DNA of 64,000 bases from JABDMH01 sp965223215. GTDB taxonomy: Bacteria; Bacteroidota; Bacteroidia; Chitinophagales; Saprospiraceae. Shown here one piece after another: positions 26,701 through 35,670 of this stretch. Made by a program: the position numbers and the translations under genes. The notes under the pieces were generated by a model that did not search any database, was not told where the DNA came from, and was given only the letters and a program-made list of their open reading frames with translations. Location: contig CBDCVZ010000010.1 in NCBI GenBank assembly GCA_965223215.1, positions 806,001 through 870,000 on the forward strand, given 5' to 3'. Numbering within the stretch: the stretch's first letter is position 1; each line of letters opens with the position of its first letter.

Positions 26701-29665
26701 CAGCGTGCGAGATTAATGAAATTTCGATCGTGTCACCCGGAGTGTATTTCGACTTTACTGGGCTATGAAAAGTCAGATCCGGGGTTGACAGTTCCTTCAC
26801 ATTCACATCGTACAGATGCACGACATGTTCGGTGGTCGCCTCATGACCTTCAACATCGTTAGATAAGATTTTGATCCGATATAATCCGCGGGCAAGTGAT
26901 CGCATAACGGGCAGTTGCACTTCAAATTCTCCACTTCCAGCAAAGGAAATCGGTGGAAAACTCTGAACAACTTGGGGCTCCCTCTGGACTGCTTCAGCTG
27001 CTGTGTAGTCAGGAAAGAAAGACTCATATTGTTCTGGTGTGAGGAGCGGTTGATCAGGCATTGTCCAGTAGCGATCTCGCAGGGGGACGGGATCTGCAAG
27101 TTTTTCGATAATAATTTGTCCAGACACCTCAACCCCGGCACCATTGAGATTCGCGGCTTTGATTAGCAAGGAATCAGATGTACCCACTGCACGATCCCTT
27201 TCACCAAGTACGGAGACCTGATAAGGTTGAAAGCCCAAGGTAATGCTAGCCGTACCAAACTGCGTTTCACCACTTACATCCACTACACTGATTTCCTGAT
27301 TGAATCGGAACGTTGGATTGCCGGATCGATCAATCCGCATGTCGGGCTGGGCTTTGAACCTGTATCGAAAGTTGCCATTTGAGTCGGTGGTTACTTGGCC
27401 AGCACAGATTTGCTTTGCGGGAGATGTGGGGAAGTACGAACGACCAAAGAAATGGGGTCGATACATCCAGATCATCTCCCTCGTTGTGCGAAAAGTTACT
27501 GGCACATTGCGCACGGGAACTCCGGCAAAACTAACGACTGTGCCCGTTACCGTAACCGAATCACCCAAGATCTGGCTGCCCTCTAAAGGATCTATCAGCA
27601 CTTCAAAAGATGGTCTTTTATAAGCCTCGACAGAGATTCTGTGCCGGTTGCGTTTAGCCCCCAAAGAAAACTGGCCCGCCAAGGAGGAAGTAGGGATGTT
27701 AAAATGCCCATTGATCGAGCCAAAGCTATTGGTCGTGAAGACCCGATGTTCAACTTCTTGACCATTGGCATCGTAGAGGGAAACCTTGATCTCTTTGGCA
27801 ACTTCAACCTGAGGCAAATTGTCTTTGCCGTACAGCATGGATATCGCCTTAAAAAACAGCTTTTGTCCCGGCCTATAAATTGCCCGATCTGTAAAAAACT
27901 TCACGTTGCTATACGGCTGAGCTCTATCAAAACTACCATAGTCATTGAGGTAATGATCTAGCAAAATCCAATCACCTTGATGGCGTAGACGTACTTGAAA
28001 ATTTTTGCCATTCGTCTCCGGTAGTCTCGCAAAACCCTCTGCGTTGGTTGCCACCTTCTCGGCCACGCGAATCACTTGCCTGCGTTGTCCTTGATCGAAC
28101 ACCCGTTGCAGCCACTGCACCTCTACTCCCTCTAGCGGTGAACCACTCGCTCTGTCCACCACAAAAATCTTGTGATTACCCGCTTCTTGGTAATGATGGT
28201 AAGACAGCTTGGACACAAAAAAACCTGCGCTTGCCACTGCAGCATTGTTTTGAGAAAAGCTTGAATCCGTGCCCACGAGACAGTAGTAATAGCCGGAGGG
28301 CAAAGCATCAATGGGAATTTCCGTCTGGTGTTGATGATAGTCTGCTGGCAAGTTAAGGTCAAATGCGCTGGTGAAGACCGTTGGTTTTGCTAGGAGCCAG
28401 GGCAATTGCTCTTCAAATTTTAGGAAGGGCAGCTCCGCTTGATCTTTCATGGACATACGAACCACCTGGACAAAAATCTTAGGAATGTTCTGATACTGCA
28501 CCATGACCAACGACTTCTGACCGGGAAGGGAGACCTGTTCTACCTGAATAGAAATCTGCTTTGCTTCGATTTGCCGTACTTTCGATTGACATATTTGTGC
28601 ACCCACAGACTCCGGATGCAACTCACTGCCCCGCAGGCAAAGCTCGCGGGCTTGTCTTCGAGCTAGGGGTGCGTCTTCTCGCGATTGCTGCAGCCAATAA
28701 TCAGCCAGTTGGGCATATGCCAGTGTGACAGAGGGAGCTTCCGGGTAATTTTCAATAATGGAGTTCAGGGCCTTTTCGTAAAGTCGACCTTTATCGGCAA
28801 AGACACCTCGCTCGTATACCAACTTCAGACGCATTAAATCAAACTCGACCCTTAGGCTGCTGGAGGACGGATAGTTCTGAAGCAGCTCTTGGAAGAGCAA
28901 CAGGGCCTGATATCCTGGATCCATCTGCGGTATTTTGCTTAGTGTCATTTGGGTAAATTCCTGGGAAGTGCCCAGATAGTCTGGATTCTCGAGAAGGAAG
29001 TCGCCAAAGGGAGGCTGCAACTGGGGATCATGGCTACTTAAGTGCTTGACCGCTCGATAAGCCAGTACATCATATAGTGTATTCCAACCCGGACGAAGCT
29101 CTTCTTGATTGATCCAGAGTAACTCAAAGTCGTCCCAGCTGGATTCGCTGATCTCCTGATGCTCCAGACTGGATAGGAAATATTGGTTGGCTTGATGCTG
29201 CAACTGAGCAATCGACATTTCTTCCAGATTTGCAGAGTTACCATCTTGCTGATCTTGGATTTTCCAGTAATTGAGCCTGAGGTAAGCACTATAGAGTTCG
29301 CCTAAATAGGAATGCAAGATGGCTCTGGGAGCAGCAGGTAACCCATCCAGTCGATGCTCAATATCTTGGATGGATTGGCTGAGCGTCCATGCTTTCGGTT
29401 CTTGCTTGAGCTTATTGATCAAAAGCACCGACTTGATATAATCTGGCCATGATGCTGAAGACATCGCTAATTCGTTGATCTCTGCCAGCACCTCGAGCGC
29501 ACTCTGGGGCAGCCGCTTTTGCTCAAGTGAATCTACTTTCTTCCAAAGTTTTGGGAGTTCGCTGGTTACAGGTCTCATTGTTGTTGATGAGGAGGTCTTA
29601 CAGTGCATCAATACACCAACGGCAAGAAATAGGATTACATAGGAGAACAGAGTTTTCCTTTTCAT
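23714..29665 (-). CDS. Alpha-2-macroglobulin family lipoprotein
   Basis: A 1,983-residue protein anchored by a lipobox (AVGVLMHC; start at 29665). The N-terminal 370 residues are helical, TPR-like. MG-type beta domains follow, including the MG2 segment FTDRAIYRPGQKLFFKA typical of bacterial A2M. The thioester motif C1445-T-E-Q in YPHECTEQVFNRYL is intact and followed by an alpha/alpha barrel (TYQAPNGGFPWFPGG) and a C-terminal receptor-like domain. A2Ms trap proteases at the cell envelope. In many bacteria the gene pairs with pbpC; none is present here. The IS has inserted 15 nt past its stop. Confidence 0.93.
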   Translation of the reverse strand: MKRKTLFSYVILFLAVGVLMHCKTSSSTTMRPVTSELPKLWKKVDSLEQKRLPQSALEVLAEINELAMSSASWPDYIKSVLLINKLKQEPKAWTLSQSIQDIEHRLDGLPAAPRAILHSYLGELYSAYLRLNYWKIQDQQDGNSANLEEMSIAQLQHQANQYFLSSLEHQEISESSWDDFELLWINQEELRPGWNTLYDVLAYRAVKHLSSHDPQLQPPFGDFLLENPDYLGTSQEFTQMTLSKIPQMDPGYQALLLFQELLQNYPSSSSLRVEFDLMRLKLVYERGVFADKGRLYEKALNSIIENYPEAPSVTLAYAQLADYWLQQSREDAPLARRQARELCLRGSELHPESVGAQICQSKVRQIEAKQISIQVEQVSLPGQKSLVMVQYQNIPKIFVQVVRMSMKDQAELPFLKFEEQLPWLLAKPTVFTSAFDLNLPADYHQHQTEIPIDALPSGYYYCLVGTDSSFSQNNAAVASAGFFVSKLSYHHYQEAGNHKIFVVDRASGSPLEGVEVQWLQRVFDQGQRRQVIRVAEKVATNAEGFARLPETNGKNFQVRLRHQGDWILLDHYLNDYGSFDRAQPYSNVKFFTDRAIYRPGQKLFFKAISMLYGKDNLPQVEVAKEIKVSLYDANGQEVEHRVFTTNSFGSINGHFNIPTSSLAGQFSLGAKRNRHRISVEAYKRPSFEVLIDPLEGSQILGDSVTVTGTVVSFAGVPVRNVPVTFRTTREMIWMYRPHFFGRSYFPTSPAKQICAGQVTTDSNGNFRYRFKAQPDMRIDRSGNPTFRFNQEISVVDVSGETQFGTASITLGFQPYQVSVLGERDRAVGTSDSLLIKAANLNGAGVEVSGQIIIEKLADPVPLRDRYWTMPDQPLLTPEQYESFFPDYTAAEAVQREPQVVQSFPPISFAGSGEFEVQLPVMRSLARGLYRIKILSNDVEGHEATTEHVVHLYDVNVKELSTPDLTFHSPVKSKYTPGDTIEISLISHAERILYTIHRSHSQSETKWLEFGDGWSHLKIPVQQEDRGGMKIELATAFNNRATTNSIDIEVPWSNKNLDVHFTSWRDFIKPGSQEEISLAIAAPDDQVQPVELLATMYDASLETFRKHVWDHHFYPTRFLPAAWRLTSYHAASGTLYAQNWPLPYTHVNIAYPNLNFFGVHQPIYRARNFRNVEMAMEDRIEGVPATPTAKETVQSSVRNEMEAGSNEVEAPSQVREDLAETTFFYPDIQVSKEGNVNINFKANDALTTWKIKAFAHRPDLAAGVAELEIVSRKELMLTPNLPRFLRSGDEIQLSTKLDNLTDQPIHGKIGIVLRSMIDDRLLSEFIHDSNEKTFDLARETAAQFTWTLILPPDFAEPMSFEITAVGENHSDAIRMAIPVMINREYITETKVIQVGGNESKKIVFEPLAQNTSKSLTTERYLVEYSSNPIWYAIKAMPYLMDYPHECTEQVFNRYLANSLGRQIIESNPTIEKVFEQWRQEGSLQSALTGKDDLKGVTIAETPWVRDAQSEVQQQQNLALFFDANNLNQALHTNLQKLTTYQAPNGGFPWFPGGKTNWYITQYVLEGFGRMQRRGNTIPEILVSKGLDFVHGRALEAYLRIKKRVGSDENKWNEDHLSSIMVHYLYTLSHFPHRPIPDENLVVKEFLMSQIRTHWNHRSLFDQVMIGLVALREGDASLAADILASIKERAVQDPSLGMYWNQDAGVRWSQRPIETHALIMHFFDEAGESEQSLDALKVWLLNQKRTTSWPTTKATAEAVEALVLYGNDWTKAVPVALSIGGKNIPKPIDTRGELYVKAEYTGEEVRQTLADIAINNPNTGTTWGAVYWQYFEETEKVKASTGEILDLKRELLLEQITPQGEVKYRPLDEDDIEVGDKVTVQLLIEVDRDLEFVHLKDFRAAGFEPRNVISNYRYRGGLGYYQSTLDNATHFFIDYLPRGRHVLQYELTVNQMGDFSTGIGSIQSMYAPEFSAHTAGRRVQVRPRG

Positions 29666-29774
29666 GAAAGACATTTTTGATCATTAAGATGGAAGGATGC
29701 ATGTTTAAGACATAAGGGTACAACGAATTAACACTTCATTAACTGAAAAAGTGTCCGTTGTCATGTGAGCATCC

Positions 29775-30830
29775 TTAGTTGAAAAACCGGTCAATGGAAA
29801 CCTGGCTTGGCACCTGCTTCTTTTTTAAGAGATGATCGATCAGGACTTGTGACCAATAAGGTGCCAAGGATGCACCCTTGGTTCCCAACCCATTGAACAG
29901 ATGAATCTGAGGTAGCTCAGGGTGCGTGCCCAAAATGGGGCGCCGATCAACGACGGTTGGTCGAATCGCAGCTGCATGATTTTTTATTTCGAATGGTACT
30001 TTAACCGTTTTGGTTAGTGCAGATGATAGTTCAGATTTACCTGCCGCAGTAGGTAGTGGTTCAGAAACATTCCAATGCGTGAAGGCACCGAACCAAAATA
30101 CTTGCGCTTCCCAAGGCAACAAATAGTACTTGTACTTCAGCAATTCAGCAATGTACAGATCGGCAATACGGACTTCGATCCGCTCTCCTACTGATGGATT
30201 GAGGAGGTCAGGTGGAAAGAAGGGATTTTCACTAATCCTTGCCCCTTCACAGAAAATGACCCCGCGATACCTAACGTCTTGGTAGGTCACGTGACCTTCT
30301 GAAAATTTCAACTCCTCATGACTGAAATTTGTCTTGTGTAATAATTGTTGTTGCTCGAGATACCTGCGGTACGAGTTCACTAATTTGGGGATAAAAAGTT
30401 GATAACTATCCGAGTTTTCGATGGCTGGATCTAGTGACTGAAGGCAGGGATGTCGAAAGGGTTTTGTGCGTGGAACAATTAATCGCTGATAGCCACTTTG
30501 CTCAGAACGGGCTAACCAATCACTTAAGGCCCCTTGATTTGCCGGCGACCTAATGATGTTTCTCTGATCCAGAAATACCTGGTCTAATTTGACCTCCAGT
30601 TTTTCATAGAAGGGTATGGCAATTTGCAGGAGTTCGTCGTACATCCAACTCATCACAAAACGCCGACCTGTGATTGGATTCATGATTCCAGCGGCAATCT
30701 GACTGGCATGAATGCCCCCTCCAGGATCGATGACGGTCAGACTCATGTGGTGCTGAAGCAATTGCTCCGCGATGACCGTACCAGCCAGCCCCTGCCCAAT
30801 AACCAAGTAGTCTTTATCTCTTTGATACAT
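29775..30830 (-). CDS. FAD-dependent oxidoreductase, DAO family
   Basis: A 351-residue flavoprotein. The dinucleotide-binding motif is YLVIGQGLAGTVIAE at the start and the second FAD motif near the end is LFNGLGTKGASLAP. The family includes D-amino acid and glycine oxidases (DadA, ThiO) and the MnmC C-domain. The start is the ATG at 30830; a TTG one codon earlier is possible. It is 4 nt downstream of the YjbR-like gene and part of the pyrF operon. Substrate unknown. Confidence 0.82.
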   Translation of the reverse strand: MYQRDKDYLVIGQGLAGTVIAEQLLQHHMSLTVIDPGGGIHASQIAAGIMNPITGRRFVMSWMYDELLQIAIPFYEKLEVKLDQVFLDQRNIIRSPANQGALSDWLARSEQSGYQRLIVPRTKPFRHPCLQSLDPAIENSDSYQLFIPKLVNSYRRYLEQQQLLHKTNFSHEELKFSEGHVTYQDVRYRGVIFCEGARISENPFFPPDLLNPSVGERIEVRIADLYIAELLKYKYYLLPWEAQVFWFGAFTHWNVSEPLPTAAGKSELSSALTKTVKVPFEIKNHAAAIRPTVVDRRPILGTHPELPQIHLFNGLGTKGASLAPYWSQVLIDHLLKKKQVPSQVSIDRFFN

Positions 30831-30834
30831 CAAT

Positions 30835-31188
30835 TTATCCCATCAGCGAGTCACGATCTGCCCTGCGCATTCCCTTCACAACCAGGTCGTAACTATGATC
30901 AATCAGTTCCTGGAGCAATTCATCATCGACTTCCCTTTCACAATAGATGGAATTCCAGTGTTTCTTGTTCATATGGTACCCTGGCTCGATGTCACGGTGA
31001 CTTTCTCTTAGCTGGATGGCCCGATCCGGATCGCATTTCAAATTGACCACCACCTCAGGTGCATCGATGTTGACGGCAGCAAACATCTTGTGCAGCACCT
31101 TAAACACCAACACGGTTTGGTCAAAAGGAAAACTCTCTGAGACACCCCTCTTACTCAAGCAATAATCTCTCAACTTTTCAATATTCAT
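30835..31188 (-). CDS. MmcQ/YjbR family protein
   Basis: A 117-residue protein of the YjbR/MmcQ family with the typical FPFDQTVLVFKVLHKMFA and GYHMNKKHWNSIYCE motifs. The fold is related to CyaY-like and DNA-binding proteins; function is uncertain. It overlaps pyrF by 4 nt (ATG at 31188, pyrF stop at 31185) and is followed 4 nt later by the FAD oxidoreductase. Confidence 0.88.
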   Translation of the reverse strand: MNIEKLRDYCLSKRGVSESFPFDQTVLVFKVLHKMFAAVNIDAPEVVVNLKCDPDRAIQLRESHRDIEPGYHMNKKHWNSIYCEREVDDELLQELIDHSYDLVVKGMRRADRDSLMG

Positions 31189-32006
31189 TGCTCACTACCG
31201 AGATAACTGGCCATTCTTGATTGCAAAGTCGCGGCCGCATTGCGAATCCCCACCGAAGGATCTTCGCCGTCTTGCGAACCTGCATAGATAATGCCGCGAG
31301 AAGAATTTACGATCAGACCAATATCTTTAATTGATCCGTAATTCCACACGGCATCCAGATCGCCACCTTGTGCACCAACTCCGGGTATCAATAAAAAATG
31401 GTCAGGAACAATCGACCTGATCTCAGCCAAACGAGAGGCCTGGGTAGCACCAACAACAAACATGGTGTTTTCTGAAGTGCCCCAAGAAGCACATGTTTTC
31501 AGCACCTGCTCATAAAGTCTAACCTCAGATTGGTCTTTGAAAAACTGAAAGTCTCGACTGCCTTGATTCGAAGTCAGTGCCAGGATGATCACCCACTTAT
31601 CCTCAAACTCCAGGAAGGGCGTCACCGAATCAATGCCCATGTAAGGCGCTACCGTAACCGCATCAAATTCGTACGTCTCAAAAAATGCTTTGGCATATAA
31701 CTTCGAGGTATTACCAATGTCCCCTCGTTTTGCATCCGCAATGGTAAAATGGCTTGCAGGAATGTAATCCAATGTCTTTTCGAGCGAGCGCCAGCCCCTT
31801 GATCCCAAAGCCTCGTAAAAAGCGATGTTCGGTTTATAAGCGACGCAGTAATCCTTCGTGGCATCGATAACCAGCTTATTGAATGCAAAAACAGGATCGT
31901 CCTCCTTTAAGAGCTCCGTTGGAATTTTGGACGGATCCGTATCGAGTCCTACACACAGAAAGGACTGTTGCTTTTGGATAAACTGGGTCAGTTCGGCTTT
32001 TTTCAT
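31185..32006 (-). CDS. pyrF: Orotidine 5'-phosphate decarboxylase
   Basis: A 273-residue TIM-barrel enzyme of the longer (type 2) OMP decarboxylase group, converting OMP to UMP. The active-site motif is IADAKRGDIGNTS, with FLCVGLDTDPSKIP near the start and LIPGVGAQGGD at the phosphate loop. It is separate from the pyrR-pyrB genes at 11-12.5 kb. It is translationally coupled to the YjbR-like gene. Confidence 0.95.
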   Translation of the reverse strand: MKKAELTQFIQKQQSFLCVGLDTDPSKIPTELLKEDDPVFAFNKLVIDATKDYCVAYKPNIAFYEALGSRGWRSLEKTLDYIPASHFTIADAKRGDIGNTSKLYAKAFFETYEFDAVTVAPYMGIDSVTPFLEFEDKWVIILALTSNQGSRDFQFFKDQSEVRLYEQVLKTCASWGTSENTMFVVGATQASRLAEIRSIVPDHFLLIPGVGAQGGDLDAVWNYGSIKDIGLIVNSSRGIIYAGSQDGEDPSVGIRNAAATLQSRMASYLGSEQ

Positions 32007-32173
32007 TTCATGATAAAGTGATGGGGTGAATTGAAGATTACCTACACATTGATTCGGATGGGTGGTTGTCTGCTGATCTCAAATTGTTGGCCTTTTGATC
32101 ATCGGCTCACCACCGGTGAATGTCGATCTTGTCGGTGTCAATGAAAACAGTTCTGTGATGCTAGTACTTCTAG

Positions 32174-32443
32174 TCAACCAGAAGAATTGGGGTCGTTGAT
32201 GGCTTCAACTCCTGCTATTCCCGATACCTTGTTTTTGATGCTTTCCGCAATTCCAGCCTGCATCGTCATAGCGGTCATATTGCAGGTGCTACAAGACCCC
32301 AGCCACTTTATTTTCACCCAACGTTCATCCGTAATATCGACTAGCTCGACATTTCCTCCATCAACCGCCAGATGAGGTCTGATGTCATCGAGTGCGGCTT
32401 CGACATCTTCGAGGAGCTTCTGCTTGTCTAGTAATTCTGCCAT
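32174..32443 (-). CDS. NifU C-terminal domain protein (Fe-S scaffold)
   Basis: An 89-residue protein consisting of one NifU-like C-terminal domain: RPHLAVDGGNVELVDI followed by the CSTC cysteine pair that binds an Fe-S cluster as a dimer. The ATG at 32443 is preferred over an upstream TTG. It is 20 nt downstream of the Mrp-type ATPase gene, and the two probably act together in Fe-S cluster assembly and transfer. Confidence 0.92.
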   Translation of the reverse strand: MAELLDKQKLLEDVEAALDDIRPHLAVDGGNVELVDITDERWVKIKWLGSCSTCNMTAMTMQAGIAESIKNKVSGIAGVEAINDPNSSG

Positions 32444-32463
32444 GCCATTATTCTGTGCCAAAT

Positions 32464-33564
32464 TTACGTTTTTACTTGTACAATCTCTGTTGGATCCAAC
32501 TGACTATTTCGCAAGGCTACACGTTGTACGAGATTAAGTGCGATTTCCTTCCATAGTAGCTGCATTTCGGGTTCGCCATCATCACTCACGATCGGTTTTC
32601 CGACATCCGATGCAATGCGCACCGCCTCCACCATGGGAAGTTGGCCCAGCAACAGCGACTCCGACAGTTGGGCGAGTCGCTCTCCCCCGCCTGATCCAAA
32701 GAGATGGTACTTCTTGTCTGGCAGTTCTGGGGGTGTGAACCAAGACATATTCTCTATCACACCCAAGATGGGGACATTGATGGAAGGTAATCGAAACATA
32801 TTCATGGCTTTTACCGCATCAACGACTGCTACCTGTTGCGGTGTCGTAACTATTAAAGCTCCGGTTACGGGCACTGTCTGCACCAAGGTCAGCTGGATAT
32901 CTCCGGTACCAGGAGGTAAATCAACGATCAAATAATCGAGCTGGGGCCAGAGGCAGTCTTCAATAAACTGCTTGATGATGCCCGCCAACCTGGGGCCCCT
33001 CAGTACAACAGCCTGCTCAGGCTCGACAATAAAGCCGATAGAGATCACGCCCAATCCGTGCGATTGTAATGGAATAATTTTTGGCTTGCCATGGAGGTCT
33101 TGGAGCTGCGGTCTCTGGCCTTCCAGACCCAGCATGGTTGGAATGGAGGGTCCATAGAGATCGGCATCGATCAATCCCACCGCGTATCCTTCCCGTTGGA
33201 GGGCCAAGGCTAGATTGGTACTGACGGTGGATTTTCCAACCCCGCCTTTTCCAGAAGCTACGGCAACCACATTCTTGATGTGGGGCAAGGGAGCATGACG
33301 AGACTTACCCGGTTGAAGCTGCGTTTCTAAATGAATGTGCACCTGATGCGAGGGAAATCGACGCTGTAAGGCCTCCATACATGCAAAGTTGAGTCCTGAT
33401 TTCTGCTCCGCAGAAAGCGCCTGTCCGAAAACCAGGGTGCAGCGAATGTGTTGCTCATCAATCGTGAGGTTACCCACGCGATTGGCTGTCACCAGATCCT
33501 GACCACTAATCGGATCCAAAACATTTCTGAGCGTCAGCTTTACATGATCTTTGCTAATTTCCAC
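32464..33564 (-). CDS. Mrp/NBP35 family Fe-S carrier ATPase
   Basis: A 366-residue P-loop protein starting with GTG. An N-terminal MIP18/DUF59 domain (about 1-85) precedes the deviant Walker A VASGKGGVGKSTVSTNLA and a Mrp-type LRGPRLAGIIKQF segment. The usual CxxC in the C-terminal part that bridges the Fe-S cluster in some homologues is not obvious. It delivers Fe-S clusters to apo-proteins (ApbC/Mrp). Followed by the NifU-like gene. Confidence 0.9.
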   Translation of the reverse strand: MEISKDHVKLTLRNVLDPISGQDLVTANRVGNLTIDEQHIRCTLVFGQALSAEQKSGLNFACMEALQRRFPSHQVHIHLETQLQPGKSRHAPLPHIKNVVAVASGKGGVGKSTVSTNLALALQREGYAVGLIDADLYGPSIPTMLGLEGQRPQLQDLHGKPKIIPLQSHGLGVISIGFIVEPEQAVVLRGPRLAGIIKQFIEDCLWPQLDYLIVDLPPGTGDIQLTLVQTVPVTGALIVTTPQQVAVVDAVKAMNMFRLPSINVPILGVIENMSWFTPPELPDKKYHLFGSGGGERLAQLSESLLLGQLPMVEAVRIASDVGKPIVSDDGEPEMQLLWKEIALNLVQRVALRNSQLDPTEIVQVKT

Positions 33565-33675
33565 CTTTTAATTCGTTTAGTTCAAAGATAAACATTTAAG
33601 CAGGTGAATCGTTTGCATAAGTGATGTAAAGAGCAATGATTACATATAAAAGAAAACTTTCATACATTTGATTTT

Positions 33676-35670
33676 ATGCTAATCCACATGAACCTAGATG
33701 CGCTGCCATCTTTTAAGAATGGCGTGGTCACCTTCGGATCATTCGATGGGTTGCATCAAGGACATGCTGAGTTGTTTCAGCGTATGCGAGATCTGGCAAA
33801 GCCCATTGAAGGAGAAACCATCGTGGTTACTTTTGACCCTCATCCACGCCAGGTGGTATATCCCAATGACAAATCTTTACAACTACTTACTACACGACGT
33901 GAAAAAGTGCATCTAATGCATCAGATGAGTATTGACCATCTGGTCATTTGTCCATTCACGGTCGAGTTTTCGCAAATAGGAGCAGACGAATACATTAGCA
34001 AGTTTATCATTGATAAGTTTAATCCGCACAGTGTGGTCATTGGCTACGACCATCGCTTCGGATTAAACCGACTCGGAAATATTGATTACCTCCGGGCCTA
34101 CTCTGCCGCTGAGCAGTTTGAGGTGTACGAGATCGAGCAGCAGATGGTTGATCAGATCAACATCAGCAGCACCAAAATCAGGAACTTCATCAGGAACGGA
34201 CAAATTGAGACTGCCAATAAATTGCTGTCGCACCCTTATGTTATTGGGGGACAGGTGGTCAAGGGATTACAAATTGGTGAAAAGATTGGATATCCCACTG
34301 CCAACATTCAAATCACGAACAAGCTAAAGCTCATTCCACCTGAGGGAATCTATGCTGCGACCGCTACCATTGACGGCAACACATATGAGGGTATGTTGTA
34401 CATCGGACAACGCCCGACCATTGACGATTCGGGAGATCGATCGATCGAAATAAACATTTTCGATCTCAATGAAGATCTGTATGGAAAGTACATCATCATC
34501 AGTGTTTTGCGATACATCAGAGCTGATGCGACCCTCGCTGGTTTGAAAGAATTGAAAGAGCAACTAGACCAGGACAAGCGGGTTGTGCAGTCGTACTTCC
34601 GAGTGAGACAAAAGGAGCGACATGATGCCGGTGTCGTCATCCTCAATTACAACGGGCTTAACCATCTAAAGACTTTTTTGACGTCAGTAAAACGCTTCAC
34701 CAAACAAAAAATCATCATCGCCGATAATGGTTCTACGGATGATTCAGTGGTTTGGCTAGAAGCCAACCATCCTGATCTAAAACTGATCAAGCTAAATGAA
34801 AACTATGGGTTTGCTGGAGGCTATAATGAAGCCCTAGAATCCATAGATGCTAAGTATTTTGTGCTGATTAATTCAGATGTGGAAGTGACCAATAATTGGC
34901 TTTCTCCACTGCTTGACTACCTCGATGCCAATGAGAACGTCGGAGCGGTGCAGCCGAAAATTAAATCTTACCAAAATCGATCTACTTTTGAGTATGCCGG
35001 GGCTGCCGGTGGTTTGTTAGACACCCTGGGATATCCATTTTGTCAAGGCCGAATCTTGTCGGAGGTGGAAGAAGACCTCAACCAATACGACGAAGTAACT
35101 GAAGTGTTTTGGTGCTCTGGCGCCGCGATGGTGACACGGGCTAAGGATTTTAAGAAATTCCTCGGGTTTGATGCAGATTTCTTTGCTCACATGGAGGAAA
35201 TCGACTATTGCTGGCGCCTCAAACAGGCTGGGTATCGCATGATGGTGATCCCGCAATCCGTGGTCTATCACCTGGGTGGTGGCACACTGTCTTACCTGAG
35301 TCCGCGAAAGACCTATCTGAATTTCCGCAATGGACTGAATCTGCTCCTCAAAAATGAGAAGGGTAATAAATTGCTTTGGTTGTTTCCAGTGAGGGTGTTG
35401 CTGGATTTGGTAGCCAGCATCAGATTTCTTTTGGTGGGTGAGTTTTCAAACGCCAAAGCTGTAGCACAGGCCTATGCTTCGGTAGCACGACATTTTGTCG
35501 CTACATGGAGAAAACGCAAACATATTCTGGCGTTGGTAAATAAATACCGCATCGGGCCTGACAATTCGGATGCCGGAAGGTATTGGGGCAGTATTGTTTG
35601 GGAATTTTTTGTTTTGGGCAGGAAGAAATACGCTGATCTGGGCAGAATTATTTCCAACCGTGCTTCATGA
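33676..35670 (+). CDS. ribF: RibF fused to a family 2 glycosyltransferase
   Basis: One continuous frame of 664 codons. Residues 1-~315 are a complete bifunctional riboflavin kinase/FMN adenylyltransferase: VTFGSFDGLHQGHAELF (nucleotidyl-transferase HxGH), NISSTKIR, then the flavokinase GEKIGYPTANIQ. Residues ~318-664 are a GT2 glycosyltransferase: VVILNYNGL, IADNGSTDDS, VLINSDVEV, and MEEIDYCWRLKQAGY. The junction has only about ten linker residues, no stop codon, and no in-frame ATG; a GTG at residue 308 is the only near start. The next gene, an RluA-type synthase, overlaps the stop by 4 nt. Confidence 0.87.
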   Translation: MLIHMNLDALPSFKNGVVTFGSFDGLHQGHAELFQRMRDLAKPIEGETIVVTFDPHPRQVVYPNDKSLQLLTTRREKVHLMHQMSIDHLVICPFTVEFSQIGADEYISKFIIDKFNPHSVVIGYDHRFGLNRLGNIDYLRAYSAAEQFEVYEIEQQMVDQINISSTKIRNFIRNGQIETANKLLSHPYVIGGQVVKGLQIGEKIGYPTANIQITNKLKLIPPEGIYAATATIDGNTYEGMLYIGQRPTIDDSGDRSIEINIFDLNEDLYGKYIIISVLRYIRADATLAGLKELKEQLDQDKRVVQSYFRVRQKERHDAGVVILNYNGLNHLKTFLTSVKRFTKQKIIIADNGSTDDSVVWLEANHPDLKLIKLNENYGFAGGYNEALESIDAKYFVLINSDVEVTNNWLSPLLDYLDANENVGAVQPKIKSYQNRSTFEYAGAAGGLLDTLGYPFCQGRILSEVEEDLNQYDEVTEVFWCSGAAMVTRAKDFKKFLGFDADFFAHMEEIDYCWRLKQAGYRMMVIPQSVVYHLGGGTLSYLSPRKTYLNFRNGLNLLLKNEKGNKLLWLFPVRVLLDLVASIRFLLVGEFSNAKAVAQAYASVARHFVATWRKRKHILALVNKYRIGPDNSDAGRYWGSIVWEFFVLGRKKYADLGRIISNRAS

